A stretch of 46,779 nucleotides of DNA from Microthrixaceae bacterium (GTDB lineage: Bacteria > Actinomycetota > Acidimicrobiia > Acidimicrobiales > Microtrichaceae), in assembly GCA_020027475.1 (NCBI GenBank), contig JAHRAZ010000013.1:1-46779 (forward strand), given 5' to 3'. The notes under the pieces are model-generated. The model was not told the origin of the DNA. It saw nothing but the letters and a program-made list of their open reading frames with translations, and searched no databases. Every line of letters starts with the position of its first letter. Within the stretch, counting starts at the first letter, position 1. The position numbers and the translations under genes were made by a program. Shown piece after piece: positions 24,845 through 32,938 of the stretch.

Positions 24845-25981
24845 TCAGCCCGGTTCGTCCAGCCCGCTGCTTTTGGCTTCCAACTCATCGGCAAGCTCTA
24901 CCGCTTCCGGGTGGGAACGCTTGAACAGGAGCAAGGTGAGCCCGCCCGCGATCAACGGCAAGATCATCGTGGCGAGGCGCCAGATGACTATCGCTGCCAC
25001 CAGCTGGGACTCGAAGGTCTTGCCGGTTTCCAGGATGAGCAATCCGAACAACGCAGCATCGAGTACGCCGAGGCCGTTGGCCGGCAGAGCGGTGAGCGGG
25101 TAGGTGATGAAGAAGGCGCCCACAATCGCCAGTGCACCGGCCGATGATTGCGGTACTCCGACGAACCGAACACAGAGAAGGAAGAGGATGCTCTCCGAGG
25201 TCAGCATCAGGATTAGCGAAGCGGATGCAATTTTCCAATGGCTCTTCAGGTCTTCAGCCACCTGCGCACGGAACTTCTTCATGCGTTCCGCCCAATCCTG
25301 CGGGTCCGCCTTGTCTGGTTTGATCTTTCTGACCATTCGAGCGGTAGTCGACCCAACCCAGGCGGCGCCACGGTCGGAGCGCACAATCAGCAATATGGCC
25401 GCAACCATGAGCACACCTGCCAGCCCGGACAACAAGGCGACCAGCCCCAACCGGTCATCGAAACGGTTGATCGCCATCAGCACCACGATGCCGAATATGG
25501 GCGCGGCGAACCTCACGATGTAGAAGAGGACCATGTTCAGAGTGAGGCCGGCGGCCCCGCGAGCCGCACCGATGTTCCAGGCACGGAACATCGAGAATCG
25601 AACCACAAGGTCAGCAGGAGGAGGCGCCACTGTGGCAACTGTGGCAGCGCCCAAGTCGCTCATCGCGGCCCGTCCGAATCCGAGCCCGGGCACGAAGAAC
25701 GCCAAGGGTGCGGCGTTGAGGAACTGGCGCACCACGATGAGCAGGACGAGGATCGCGAACTGCCATGCGGCGATTCCCTTCAGGGATTCACCGACCTGTT
25801 TCCAGTCGACACTGTCGATGATGTACTTGCCGACCAGAACCACGATGACCAGGGCGGCCAAGCGGATCAGCCACTTGATCCAGGCGGGCCTTGGCTTGTC
25901 GGGCTCTGACGTTGTTGTGCCCTTGGGACCGTCTCCATCGGTTTCGGGGTTTCCTTCGCCGGTGGGCCCTGACCCGGTCAT
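24845..25981 (-). CDS. Flippase-like / LPG-synthase-TM family membrane protein (paralogue 2)
   Basis: 378 residues, with a polar N-terminus of about 33 residues and then seven to eight membrane helices. The family (PF03706, UPF0104, YbhN/AglD/MprF-like) is indicated by the helical layout, by VRFSMFRAWNIGAARGAAGLTLN (about 125-148) and by LTALPANGLGVLDAALFGLL near the C-terminus, the usual P-x-G-G-x-G-like re-entrant element. Members transport or flip lipids or lipid-linked groups. Its ATG overlaps the stop of the upstream paralogue by 4 bp (25978-25981), so both are made together and may form a heterodimer. The substrate is unknown. Confidence 0.85.
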   Translation of the reverse strand: MTGSGPTGEGNPETDGDGPKGTTTSEPDKPRPAWIKWLIRLAALVIVVLVGKYIIDSVDWKQVGESLKGIAAWQFAILVLLIVVRQFLNAAPLAFFVPGLGFGRAAMSDLGAATVATVAPPPADLVVRFSMFRAWNIGAARGAAGLTLNMVLFYIVRFAAPIFGIVVLMAINRFDDRLGLVALLSGLAGVLMVAAILLIVRSDRGAAWVGSTTARMVRKIKPDKADPQDWAERMKKFRAQVAEDLKSHWKIASASLILMLTSESILFLLCVRFVGVPQSSAGALAIVGAFFITYPLTALPANGLGVLDAALFGLLILETGKTFESQLVAAIVIWRLATMILPLIAGGLTLLLFKRSHPEAVELADELEAKSSGLDEPG

Positions 25982-27102
25982 GTCGCGGATGCTTGGGCAG
26001 AGGATGGATTGGGGGACATCGCCACGGCGATCGGATCCTCACCAGTCTTGCGTTTGACCAATGTCCTCCAGATGAACTGAACAGCGAAACCGACCGGGAT
26101 CACCAAGAGCCACGTGACGATCCGGTAGACGAACACCGCCGCCGCCATGGTGGACTCGAGAACCTCTTCGGAGAGACCGCTTGCTTCTGTGTTGGCCAGT
26201 CTGGTGAACACGAAAATGTAGGCCAATGCGGCCACGCCCACGCCGCCCGGAGTGATCGGAATCACGGTCACCAACTGCACAACTGCGTATCCGGTGAGCA
26301 CGTCGGCCCAACTGAGTACCTCCGAGGAGATGCCAACCGCTCTGAGTGCCACGACGAGAATGGCGACATTCAAGGCGATAACGGTCAAGTCGGCAGCCGA
26401 CAGGAGCAACCAGCGACTCCGCACCGTGTCAGAAGCGTTTTCCCGCACGGTCAGTACTCGATCCGCCACGCCTTCCAGTGCAGGCTTCTTGAACCAGCCA
26501 AGCACCGTGTTGACTATTCTGCCGACGATGTCTCCGACCTTCCGGGCGAAGCTCTCTGATCGGATGACCCCGGCGAACACCACGATGGCAGCGAGGAGTG
26601 CCACGATGCCGATCAGGGCGATGACCGTCAACCAATCCGGAGCATCTCGCCCCTGGCTCAACTGCGCGGCGACCGCCACTATCGGCAATCCCAGCTTGAT
26701 GAACAGGGTCCAGAATCCGCTGAACACAGTGGATATGCCGAACTGCTCAGTGTTGAATCCCCAATATCGGTACATACCGAACCGAACTGCGATGTCGAAG
26801 GGAATCGGGATGAGGTTGGCCCAGCAGGTCGAGCTCAGCCAGGCGATGGTGCCTTTGATTACTCCCAGGCCGGGGCGGGCTGCGGCCATCACCCAACCCT
26901 GGGCGAACCACAGAACAATTGCTCCGGCAACGAGCTTCGCGATGTCGGAAGCTTCCAGGCCCTTGATCACCTCCCAGACCACATTGAAATCGATGATCTG
27001 TGGCAGGATCACGCCAAAAATGACGACCAGGAGGCCTCCCGTGACGAGCATCCGAACGATTGTCTTTTTCGTTGAAGGCTTTTCGGCCTGGGTGGCTTGC
27101 AT
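25978..27102 (-). CDS. Flippase-like / LPG-synthase-TM family membrane protein (paralogue 1)
   Basis: 374 residues from the ATG at 27102, which has CAGG upstream. The frame is open to a GTG at 27186, but that part contains a 19-bp tandem repeat, out of phase with codons, and is probably non-coding. About eight membrane helices; family marks are IPFDIAVRFGMYRYWGFNTEQFGISTVFSGF (about 105-135) and VTVIPITPGGVGVAALAYIFVFTRL, which is the conserved P-GGVG element. It is clearly homologous to the coupled downstream gene, so a tandem duplication of an ancestral lipid-flippase-like gene is inferred. Copy 3 of the palindrome lies 111 bp upstream of this start. Confidence 0.85.
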   Translation of the reverse strand: MQATQAEKPSTKKTIVRMLVTGGLLVVIFGVILPQIIDFNVVWEVIKGLEASDIAKLVAGAIVLWFAQGWVMAAARPGLGVIKGTIAWLSSTCWANLIPIPFDIAVRFGMYRYWGFNTEQFGISTVFSGFWTLFIKLGLPIVAVAAQLSQGRDAPDWLTVIALIGIVALLAAIVVFAGVIRSESFARKVGDIVGRIVNTVLGWFKKPALEGVADRVLTVRENASDTVRSRWLLLSAADLTVIALNVAILVVALRAVGISSEVLSWADVLTGYAVVQLVTVIPITPGGVGVAALAYIFVFTRLANTEASGLSEEVLESTMAAAVFVYRIVTWLLVIPVGFAVQFIWRTLVKRKTGEDPIAVAMSPNPSSAQASAT

Positions 27103-27130
27103 GTGTACCTGCCGGCTGTTTGTTGGGGCT

Positions 27131-27168
27131 GCGGTGGTTCGTCGGTGCTGCGGTGGATCGTCGGTGCT
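27131..27168. repeat. 19-bp tandem duplication upstream of the flippase-like operon
   Basis: Units 27131-27149 and 27150-27168 (GCGGTGGTTCGTCGGTGCT and the same with one T-to-A change). The period of 19 is not a multiple of three, which argues that this stretch is leader DNA and not the N-terminus of the minus-strand gene. Confidence 0.85.
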
Positions 27169-27212
27169 ACCGGGGTTCTTTGCCACCCGAATCTAACCCG
27201 GGGAGGGCTCGG

Positions 27213-27260
27213 TTCTGTGATGGTCAGGTCGCGCTTTTGCGCGACCTGACCATCACAGAA
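27213..27260. repeat. Palindromic repeat, copy 3 (inverted loop, divergent context)
   Basis: Perfect 22-bp arms (27213-27234 and 27239-27260) around TTTT, tip GCGC/GCGC. Because the arms are palindromic, TTTT here means this copy is the reverse complement of copy 4. It lies between two divergent genes, upstream of both, where a terminator would have no obvious purpose. Confidence 0.97.
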
Positions 27261-27337
27261 GGCAGTCTTGGTGGAGGTCGCTGCCGGAAGAGCAGGAGAA
27301 TCGGGTGAAGAATCGGAGAACCGGGTAGGGGACTGAC

Positions 27338-27355
27338 ATGAATTGGGAGAATTGA
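27338..27355 (+). promoter_or_regulatory. Mini-ORF (MNWEN) overlapping the ribosome binding site of the F420-type gene
   Basis: ATG at 27338 starts a five-codon frame ending in TGA (27353-27355), one base before the ATG of the F420-type gene at 27357. Its body contains GGGAGA, the likely Shine-Dalgarno of the main gene. The sequence TGACATGAA is duplicated (27334 and 27353), so the mini-ORF may only be a by-product of a start-region duplication. Function is speculative. Confidence 0.3.
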
Positions 27356-27356
27356 C

Positions 27357-28256
27357 ATGAAGGTGCGCGTTGGATTCGGTCTCGGCGCAGAGATAGGCGG
27401 TGACCGGCAATCCTTCACCCTTGTTGTGGACGAGCTCGAGCGCATCGGATACGACTCCCTCTGGGTCAGCGAACGGGCAAACTCGCCGACCCTGGATCCA
27501 ATGGTCGCCATGACTTGGGCGGCGGCGAGGACCGAGCGGCTCAAGGTTGGTGCCAGCGTGATGATTCTCCCCGGCAGAAACCCGGTCTTGTTGGCCAAGG
27601 CCATTGCGAGCCTCGACGTGTTGTCCGACGGGCGGTTGCTGCCGGCATTTGGGCTCGGAGTCGCCAACTCGGTGGAACATCAGGCATTCGGAGTCGAAAG
27701 GTCCGAGCGATCGTCATGGTTCGACGAGGCCCTCCCCCTGATGCGTCGTATCTGGGATGCAGGGCAGCCGGAGGTGGATCATGAGGGCGATCACTTCTCG
27801 TTCAAGGGTGTTCGGGTGCTTCCCAAACCCGTTCAACAACCGATCGAGGTCTGGCTGGGCGGCGCACATCCCTCCGAGCTCAGAAGGGTTGGCCGTTTGG
27901 GCGATGGTTGGTTGCCCAGCTTCATTTCTCCTGTCGCCGCCGCAGAGGGTCGGAAGGTGATCGAAGCCCAAGCGGCAACTCATGACCGAGAGATCGATCC
28001 CGAACACTTTGGCGTCCTGATTCCGTATCTGGAGGGACCGTTGCCGGAGGCCTTGGCCGACTTCGTCAAGAAGCGCTATCCGGATTCGAATCCAGTGGAT
28101 GTGGTCGCCTCGGGTCCCAAAAGGGCAGCGGAGTTGATCGAACAATTCGTTGACGTGGGGTTTTCCAAGTTCGTGTTTCACCCGTTCGCACCGGCTGCAG
28201 ATTGGACCGAGAGCCTAGAATCGCTGGCAGAGGCAGTGTTTCCACTCCAGACCTGA
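27357..28256 (+). CDS. F420-type LLM-class oxidoreductase
   Basis: 299 residues, ATG with GGGAGA eight bases upstream. Luciferase-like barrel: MKVRVGFGLGAEIGG, LERIGYDSLWVSERANSPTLDP, ERLKVGASVMILPGRNPVLLAKAIASLDVLSDGRLLPAFGLG, then EVWLGGAHPSELRRVGRLGDGWLPSFISP. These are marks of actinobacterial F420-dependent reductases and dehydrogenases of the LLM class (TIGR03854-like). It differs clearly from the first LLM gene of the window, so they are not recent duplicates. Substrate unknown. It converges on the xdhC-like pair with 53 bp between stops. Confidence 0.88.
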   Translation: MKVRVGFGLGAEIGGDRQSFTLVVDELERIGYDSLWVSERANSPTLDPMVAMTWAAARTERLKVGASVMILPGRNPVLLAKAIASLDVLSDGRLLPAFGLGVANSVEHQAFGVERSERSSWFDEALPLMRRIWDAGQPEVDHEGDHFSFKGVRVLPKPVQQPIEVWLGGAHPSELRRVGRLGDGWLPSFISPVAAAEGRKVIEAQAATHDREIDPEHFGVLIPYLEGPLPEALADFVKKRYPDSNPVDVVASGPKRAAELIEQFVDVGFSKFVFHPFAPAADWTESLESLAEAVFPLQT

Positions 28257-28309
28257 CGTTTTCCGATGCACCGGAAAGTCTTCGATACCGCGAGCATTCT
28301 GACGCAAGT

Positions 28310-29128
28310 TCAGTGCAGAGGGCCTGAACCGTCCCTCAGTTTTGGCGCATTGCGACCGGTGTGGGTGGCGATGATCTCCGCACAGATGGATACCGCAACT
28401 TCCTCGGGAGTCCGCGCTCCGAGGTCGAGTCCGATTGGAGCGTGCAGCCGCTGCAGATCCTCCTGGGTTGCGCCTGCCTCGATGAGTTTCGCTTGACGGT
28501 TTTCCTGAGTGGATCTCGACCCCATGGCTCCTATGTAGCCAACGTCCGTCGAGAACGCCGCAATTACGGCGGGTACGTCGAACTTCGGATCGTGGGTGAG
28601 GATGCAGATGGCGTCACGGACTCCCAGCGACTGAATCCGCGAATCCGCCTCGATGTGTTCCAGCAGTCGATGCGGCCAGTCGATCACTACCCGATCAGCC
28701 ATTGGAAAACGCTCGGTAGTGGCAAAGGATTCGCGGGCGTCGCAAACCGTGATGCTGTATCCCATGATGGAACCCACCCGGGCCAGTGCCGCCGTGAAAT
28801 CGACCGCCCCGAAGATGAGCATTCGTGGCGGCGGAGCGAACACCTCGATGAACACGGTCAGGGCTTGCTGATTGGCTTCGCCCCGGGATCCATAGTGGCG
28901 TATCTCGTTCCGACCCAGTTCGAGGCAGCCGATCGAATCCCGAACAACGACTCGATCCAGATCCGAATTGCCGAGGGAACCGTAGCCGCCGGGTTGAGTA
29001 GGCATTGCCGAAGCCCCAATGAGGATTTTGGACCCAGGACGCGGTCCGTCCACTTCGGTTGCCATTGCCACCGGCCGACCCGCCCTCAGCTCTGTCGCCA
29101 ATTGACTGAACAGTTGGCCGGCCATCAC
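28310..29128 (-). CDS. XdhC-type protein, C-terminal Rossmann domain
   Basis: 272 residues. The C-terminal half is the XdhC Rossmann domain: MLIFGAVDFTAALARVGSIMGYSITVCDARE (about 104-134), RVVIDWPHRLLE, AICILTHDPKFDVPAVIAAF, GYIGAMGSRSTQENR and IGLDLGARTPEEVAVSICAEI. The N-terminal 100 residues are divergent. XdhC/CoxI proteins bind and deliver the molybdenum cofactor, often adding the terminal sulfur, to enzymes of the xanthine and CO dehydrogenase family. Its start overlaps the stop of the small XdhC N-domain gene by 4 bp; together they make up what is usually one protein. Downstream of and antisense to nothing else in the operon. Confidence 0.85.
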   Translation of the reverse strand: MMAGQLFSQLATELRAGRPVAMATEVDGPRPGSKILIGASAMPTQPGGYGSLGNSDLDRVVVRDSIGCLELGRNEIRHYGSRGEANQQALTVFIEVFAPPPRMLIFGAVDFTAALARVGSIMGYSITVCDARESFATTERFPMADRVVIDWPHRLLEHIEADSRIQSLGVRDAICILTHDPKFDVPAVIAAFSTDVGYIGAMGSRSTQENRQAKLIEAGATQEDLQRLHAPIGLDLGARTPEEVAVSICAEIIATHTGRNAPKLRDGSGPLH

Positions 29129-29445
29129 CAGTCCAACGGCTCAAGGAAGAGGTGGATTGTTCCGCCGCAGGTCAGGCCCACTTCGATTGCCTCGTCGTCG
29201 CTGTATCCGAACGAGATCATTCTTCGCTCACCAGTACGAAGGATTTCCATCGCTTCAGTGATCACCGCACCCTCAACACATCCGCCGGACACGGAACCCA
29301 GTACTTCGCCGACATCATTGACTGCCATGGTCGCCCCGGGAGCCCGTGGTCCAGAGCCTTCAACGTCCACGACCCGCGCAATGACGATTTCATGTCCCGC
29401 CGCCTTCCAGCGCTCCAGGTCGTCGAGAAGTTCCCTCATTCGCAA
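29125..29445 (-). CDS. XdhC/CoxI N-terminal domain protein
   Basis: 106 residues that correspond to the XdhC_CoxI N-terminal domain alone: LERWKAAGHEIVIARVVDVEGSGPRAPGATMAV, GEVLGSVSGGCVEGAVITEAMEIL, ERRMISFGYSDDEA and LTCGGTIHLFLEPL. The Cys of GGCVEG and of TCGG are conserved in XdhC proteins and are thought to take part in cofactor binding. The gene is coupled by ATGA to the Rossmann-domain gene. It is divergent from coxS, 182 bp away, which supports a shared role in maturing a molybdenum hydroxylase. Confidence 0.88.
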   Translation of the reverse strand: MRMRELLDDLERWKAAGHEIVIARVVDVEGSGPRAPGATMAVNDVGEVLGSVSGGCVEGAVITEAMEILRTGERRMISFGYSDDEAIEVGLTCGGTIHLFLEPLDW

Positions 29446-29627
29446 TCACAACCGTCGGCCGCAGTGCCAGAGTCGATCAGAGGCTGGGCCACGGCAAACA
29501 GTGTCCCACGGACGTGGACCGAGGGCGTTTTGCAGGCCACACTGGCTCCACGGTGACGGTGCCAATCGCCCCGCCGCGGGTCCCCGGCCCGGAATGGCAA
29601 ACAGATGAGACAATCGGATGACACACG

Positions 29628-30134
29628 GTGAATGACATGGCGGCCTCCTTGGTGGAGGTGCACATCAGGATCAACGGTTCGTCTACCACGACCGAGGTTG
29701 AGCCACGCCAACTGTTGGTGCAGCACCTCAGGGAGGATCATCACCTGAGGGGCACCCACGTGGGATGCGACACGTCAAACTGTGGCGCCTGCACCGTGCT
29801 GCTCGATGGCAAGGCGGTGAAGTCCTGCACCGTGCTGGCGGTGCAGGCTGACGGCCGCGAAGTCGAAACCGTGGAGAGTTTGGCCGCCCCAGACGGCACA
29901 CTCAACCAGTTGCAGGAAGGGTTTCGTTTCGAACATGGACTCCAGTGTGGATTCTGCACCCCGGGAATGCTCATGGCCTGCACAAGTCTGCTCGCCAACA
30001 ATCCCGATCCGAGCGAATTGGAGATACGGCAATCCCTCGAGGGGAACCTGTGCCGGTGCACCGGCTACGAAATGATCGTTCGCTCGGTTCGATGGGCTGC
30101 CGAACACCGAGCTGGGCGGGAGGGCGAAAAATGA
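29628..30134 (+). CDS. coxS: 2Fe-2S small subunit of a molybdenum hydroxylase (CoxS type)
   Basis: 168 residues from GTG 29628 (ATG 29637 is an alternative). Two [2Fe-2S] centres are fully specified: plant-type Cys47, Cys52, Cys55 and Cys67 (GCDTSNCGACTV), and alpha-helical-domain Cys107, Cys110, Cys142 and Cys144 (QCGFCTPGM; LCRCTGY). This subunit passes electrons from the molybdenum centre of the large subunit to FAD in the medium subunit. It overlaps coxM by 4 bp. Substrate specificity lies in a large subunit, which is not in this window, so carbon monoxide should not be assumed. Confidence 0.93.
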   Translation: MNDMAASLVEVHIRINGSSTTTEVEPRQLLVQHLREDHHLRGTHVGCDTSNCGACTVLLDGKAVKSCTVLAVQADGREVETVESLAAPDGTLNQLQEGFRFEHGLQCGFCTPGMLMACTSLLANNPDPSELEIRQSLEGNLCRCTGYEMIVRSVRWAAEHRAGREGEK

Positions 30135-30964
30135 TTCCCTCCAAGTTCGACTATCTGCGGGTCGAATCCGCTGCGGAAGCGATTGCCGCACTCACGCAAC
30201 ATGGATCCGAAGCCAAGTTGCTAGCGGGTGGCCACTCGTTGTTACCCCTCATGAAACTGAGGTTGGCAAATCCCGAAGTTCTGATCGACATGGGCCACAT
30301 CGATGATCTTCGCTACATCAGGGACGCTGGTCATCAGGTCGCGGTTGGGGCGCTCACAACACTTGATGACCTCACCTCAGCACACTTGCTGAAGACAGCT
30401 GCGCCGCTGTTGGCGACGGCTGCTGCAACGGTCGGTGATCCCCAGGTGAGGACTTGCGGAACCATTGGAGGAACCCTGGTACACGGAGACCCGGCCGGGG
30501 ACCTGCCGGCGGTGGCCATCGCCATGAGGGCGGACTTGGTGATCGAGGGTCCCTCGGGTTCACGAGTCGTGTCCGCGGATGACTTCTTCCTGGGTTTCCT
30601 GGAAACTGCTGTGGCTGCAGATGAGCTGCTCACAGAAATCCGGTTCCCGAAAATGGATGGGGTCGGATGGTCGTTCCAGAAGTTCAACCGCCGTGCTCAG
30701 GATTACGCGATTGTGGGTGTAGCCCTCGTCAGCGGCGGCGGGCAATGCGGCGTCGGCCTGGTGAACATGGCTTCGAGGCCGTTGCGTTCGGAGGCGGTTG
30801 AATCAGCGGTCAGAGGTGGCGCGTCCTACGAGGACGCATCCGAGGTGGCGGCAGACGGGACCGAGCCATCGCAGGACCTGAACGCTTCAGCCGACTACCG
30901 CCGCCACCTTGCACGCGTGCTGGTCGGCAGGGCACTTGTTGAAGCCGCGTCCCGCAAGCACTGA
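30131..30964 (+). CDS. coxM: FAD-binding medium subunit of a molybdenum hydroxylase (CoxM type)
   Basis: 277 residues, ATG overlapping the coxS stop. FAD-binding marks of the CO-dehydrogenase/xanthine-oxidase family are plain: KLLAGGHSLLPLMKLRLANPEVLIDMG (about 35-61), ATVGDPQVRTCGTIGGTLVHGDPAGDLP (about 99-126), and a C-terminal CO_deh_flav_C region (KFNRRAQDYAIVGVALV). It relays electrons from the 2Fe-2S subunit to an acceptor. After its stop the strand changes to the desaturase gene, so no large catalytic subunit follows. The 3' flank has degenerate copies of a CCGGGATGTACC/ACTCC motif. Confidence 0.93.
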   Translation: MIPSKFDYLRVESAAEAIAALTQHGSEAKLLAGGHSLLPLMKLRLANPEVLIDMGHIDDLRYIRDAGHQVAVGALTTLDDLTSAHLLKTAAPLLATAAATVGDPQVRTCGTIGGTLVHGDPAGDLPAVAIAMRADLVIEGPSGSRVVSADDFFLGFLETAVAADELLTEIRFPKMDGVGWSFQKFNRRAQDYAIVGVALVSGGGQCGVGLVNMASRPLRSEAVESAVRGGASYEDASEVAADGTEPSQDLNASADYRRHLARVLVGRALVEAASRKH

Positions 30965-31109
30965 TGCCGGAGACCCGACGCCGGGATGTACCTGACTCCT
31001 TGGCTCCGGGATTTCCATGACTCCGGATGTACCGGACCATTGGCCAGCAAGGCGGAGGGCGGACGGCAATTCCCTAAGTTGCGATCAGCCCGCGGCTGAA
31101 CGCAGCGGC

Positions 31110-32195
31110 TCACGCGGCGGCAGGTTCGACCACGCTCTGGGTGGCCGGTCGGAAGCCAACAAGCTGTTCGGCCAGGTCGGTGGTGTTCACCTGTCCGGAA
31201 TCGGGATGCTCCGGGTACACCAGGGTGGTGGGATCCGAGAACACACGAGGCGTCTTGTACAGGTAGAGGAATGCCTTCCAGTGAGGGGGTGACACGTACC
31301 GGTCTGCTTCGTTTTCGAGCAGCCACGCACGGACGCGGTGTGCGTTCGCCCCGCTCATCGTCGGGAACAGGTGATGCTCCACATGATGGCTGAAGTTGAA
31401 GTGGAGCTTGTCCATGAGTTTCGGTGAGTTGACGCTCATCGAGTTGTCGAGCGGATCGTTTGTTTTTGCCATCGGGCGCATGAAGTGATTCGTGGCGATG
31501 TAGGACATGATCGTGAAGTTGTAGACGATCAGCGGGATGATGATCGCGAAGATGGCCCCGATCGGACCCGCCAGGATCGCGACTCCTATCCAGATCACCA
31601 GGAAAACGGCAGAGTCGATGACGGCCCGCCGGCGATTGAGGCGCTTGAAGGACCGTACGTATCGAGCCTGCAGCCACAACACGATCTGACCGTGGAAGAT
31701 GAACCAGTATCCGAAGAACAAATAGCTCGACCAGTGGCCCGAGCCCGGCGCCAACTTGTTCACGAAGCGGGTGGAGGGAGCCTTCTCGTAGCGGGACATG
31801 GTGCCGAAACCATCCGGGTCGGCATTGCCCATGTTGGTCTTGGCATGGTGAATTTGGTTGTGCCAGGTGCGCCAGAGGGTGGGGGAAACGAGCACTGGCG
31901 CGAACCCGACGTAACCGAGGAAGTCCTGAAAGCGTCGGGAGGCCACGATGGAACCGTGGAGGGCCTCATGGGCGAGGAAGCCCATGGCCGAGAACGCGTA
32001 TCCGGCAGCGATGGCCAACAACAGCTGGATGTACCAAGCGGGCTCCACGGTGATGATGCAGGCGATGGCACCGACTGCGATTGCTGCGAGTGGAATGAAC
32101 CACAGTGCTCTCAGAGGACGTCTTTCGAATGTGTCCTCGGGGAGATCTGCCTTGATGCGTTTCCGTACGCTGTCAGGAGTCTCGATTGTTGTCAT
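31110..32195 (-). CDS. Membrane fatty acid desaturase
   Basis: 361 residues. Three histidine boxes of membrane diiron desaturases: HEALHG (about 75-80), HNQIHH (about 112-117) and HHVEHHLFP (about 271-279). Hydrophobic segments at about 30-72, 157-175 and 194-230 give the usual four-helix layout, with box 1 just after the first hairpin. Such enzymes put double bonds in acyl chains of membrane lipids; the acyl-lipid, delta-9 or related position cannot be decided here. The gene is divergent from a TetR regulator, and two inverted-repeat sites lie between them, 71 bp or more upstream of its ATG. Confidence 0.92.
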   Translation of the reverse strand: MTTIETPDSVRKRIKADLPEDTFERRPLRALWFIPLAAIAVGAIACIITVEPAWYIQLLLAIAAGYAFSAMGFLAHEALHGSIVASRRFQDFLGYVGFAPVLVSPTLWRTWHNQIHHAKTNMGNADPDGFGTMSRYEKAPSTRFVNKLAPGSGHWSSYLFFGYWFIFHGQIVLWLQARYVRSFKRLNRRRAVIDSAVFLVIWIGVAILAGPIGAIFAIIIPLIVYNFTIMSYIATNHFMRPMAKTNDPLDNSMSVNSPKLMDKLHFNFSHHVEHHLFPTMSGANAHRVRAWLLENEADRYVSPPHWKAFLYLYKTPRVFSDPTTLVYPEHPDSGQVNTTDLAEQLVGFRPATQSVVEPAAA

Positions 32196-32265
32196 GGGAA
32201 CCCTCCGCTGGGTCGTTCGGCACGCAGGATCTCATCTGGGGCGATTCATCCAACTGGTGTGGTCG

Positions 32266-32311
32266 GTTACGTCACCGTAACCTACGCAGAGGTAAGTTAC
32301 GGTGACGTAGT
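32266..32311. promoter_or_regulatory. Twin operator between the desaturase and tetR genes
   Basis: Left site 32266-32281 is a perfect dyad GTTACG-TCAC-CGTAAC. Right site 32296-32311 is GTTACG-GTGA-CGTAGT, the same dyad with two mismatches in the last half. Together they form a 14-bp inverted repeat (32268-32281 with 32296-32309). The centres are 30 bp apart, about three helical turns, so two dimers could sit on one face. This is very likely where the adjacent TetR protein controls itself and the desaturase. Confidence 0.75.
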
Positions 32312-32323
32312 AGCGTTGTCAAC

Positions 32324-32938
32324 GTGAGCGAGCGCACGAGGCCACGCCTCTCTGCCGGCGAAAGACGCAACCAATTGGTTGAAGTCGGACGAAAAACCTT
32401 CGCCGAGAAGGGCTACGACGCGACCTCTGTGGAGGAGATTGCGGAGCGTGCGAAGATCTCAAAACCTCTGATCTATGAACACTTCGGAGGCAAGGAAGGG
32501 CTGTACGCAGTGATCGTAGATCGCGAGATGGAATATGTGATCTCCAGAATCGCCGCAGCGATCTCCGAGGGAACTCCAAGGAAGCGCCTGGAGGGCGCAG
32601 TGATGGCGTTCCTCCTTTGTGTTCAGGACCGCCCGGACGGGTTCGCGGTGTTGCAGCGCGATTCACCCACCAACACCGGCATGGCGAACCTGCTCGCGGA
32701 TGTGGGCGACCAGGTCAGCAACGTGTTTGCCGCAGAGTTCAAGAAGGCGGGATACGATCGCCGCGCCGCGCCGCTGTATGCGCAGGCGATCATCGGCATG
32801 GTCGCGTTCGTGGCGCAGTGGTGGCAGGAGAACCCCAAGATGGATGTGGAGGAAGTCGGAGCTCACGTCGTGGCAATGATCTGGCTTGGTCTGCGTGACT
32901 TGCCCAAGCACCCCGAATCGCCGGCATGGTCCGGCTGA
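32324..32938 (+). CDS. TetR-family regulator, probably of fatty acid desaturation
   Basis: 204 residues, GTG start. Residues about 13-60 form the DNA-binding domain (RNQLVEVGRKTFAEKGYDATSVEEIAERAKISKPLIYEHFGGKEGLY), followed by a longer ligand domain with hydrophobic helices (FAVLQRDSPTNTGMANLLADV; AQAIIGMVAFVAQWWQEN). This pattern resembles actinobacterial TetR regulators of fatty acid genes that respond to acyl-CoA, though the ligand is inferred. Only 12 bp separate the right operator half from the start codon, so autorepression is expected, with the divergent desaturase as the other target. Confidence 0.9.
   Translation: MSERTRPRLSAGERRNQLVEVGRKTFAEKGYDATSVEEIAERAKISKPLIYEHFGGKEGLYAVIVDREMEYVISRIAAAISEGTPRKRLEGAVMAFLLCVQDRPDGFAVLQRDSPTNTGMANLLADVGDQVSNVFAAEFKKAGYDRRAAPLYAQAIIGMVAFVAQWWQENPKMDVEEVGAHVVAMIWLGLRDLPKHPESPAWSG

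Noticed and set aside
27103-27186. Upstream GTG start for the first flippase-like gene
   Set aside because: The extension spans a 19-bp tandem repeat that is out of codon phase and gives a low-complexity peptide; ATG 27102 has a better ribosome binding site.
29628-30964. Calling the coxS-coxM pair a carbon monoxide dehydrogenase
   Set aside because: The large subunit with its substrate-defining active-site loop is absent, so only the molybdenum-hydroxylase family can be stated.
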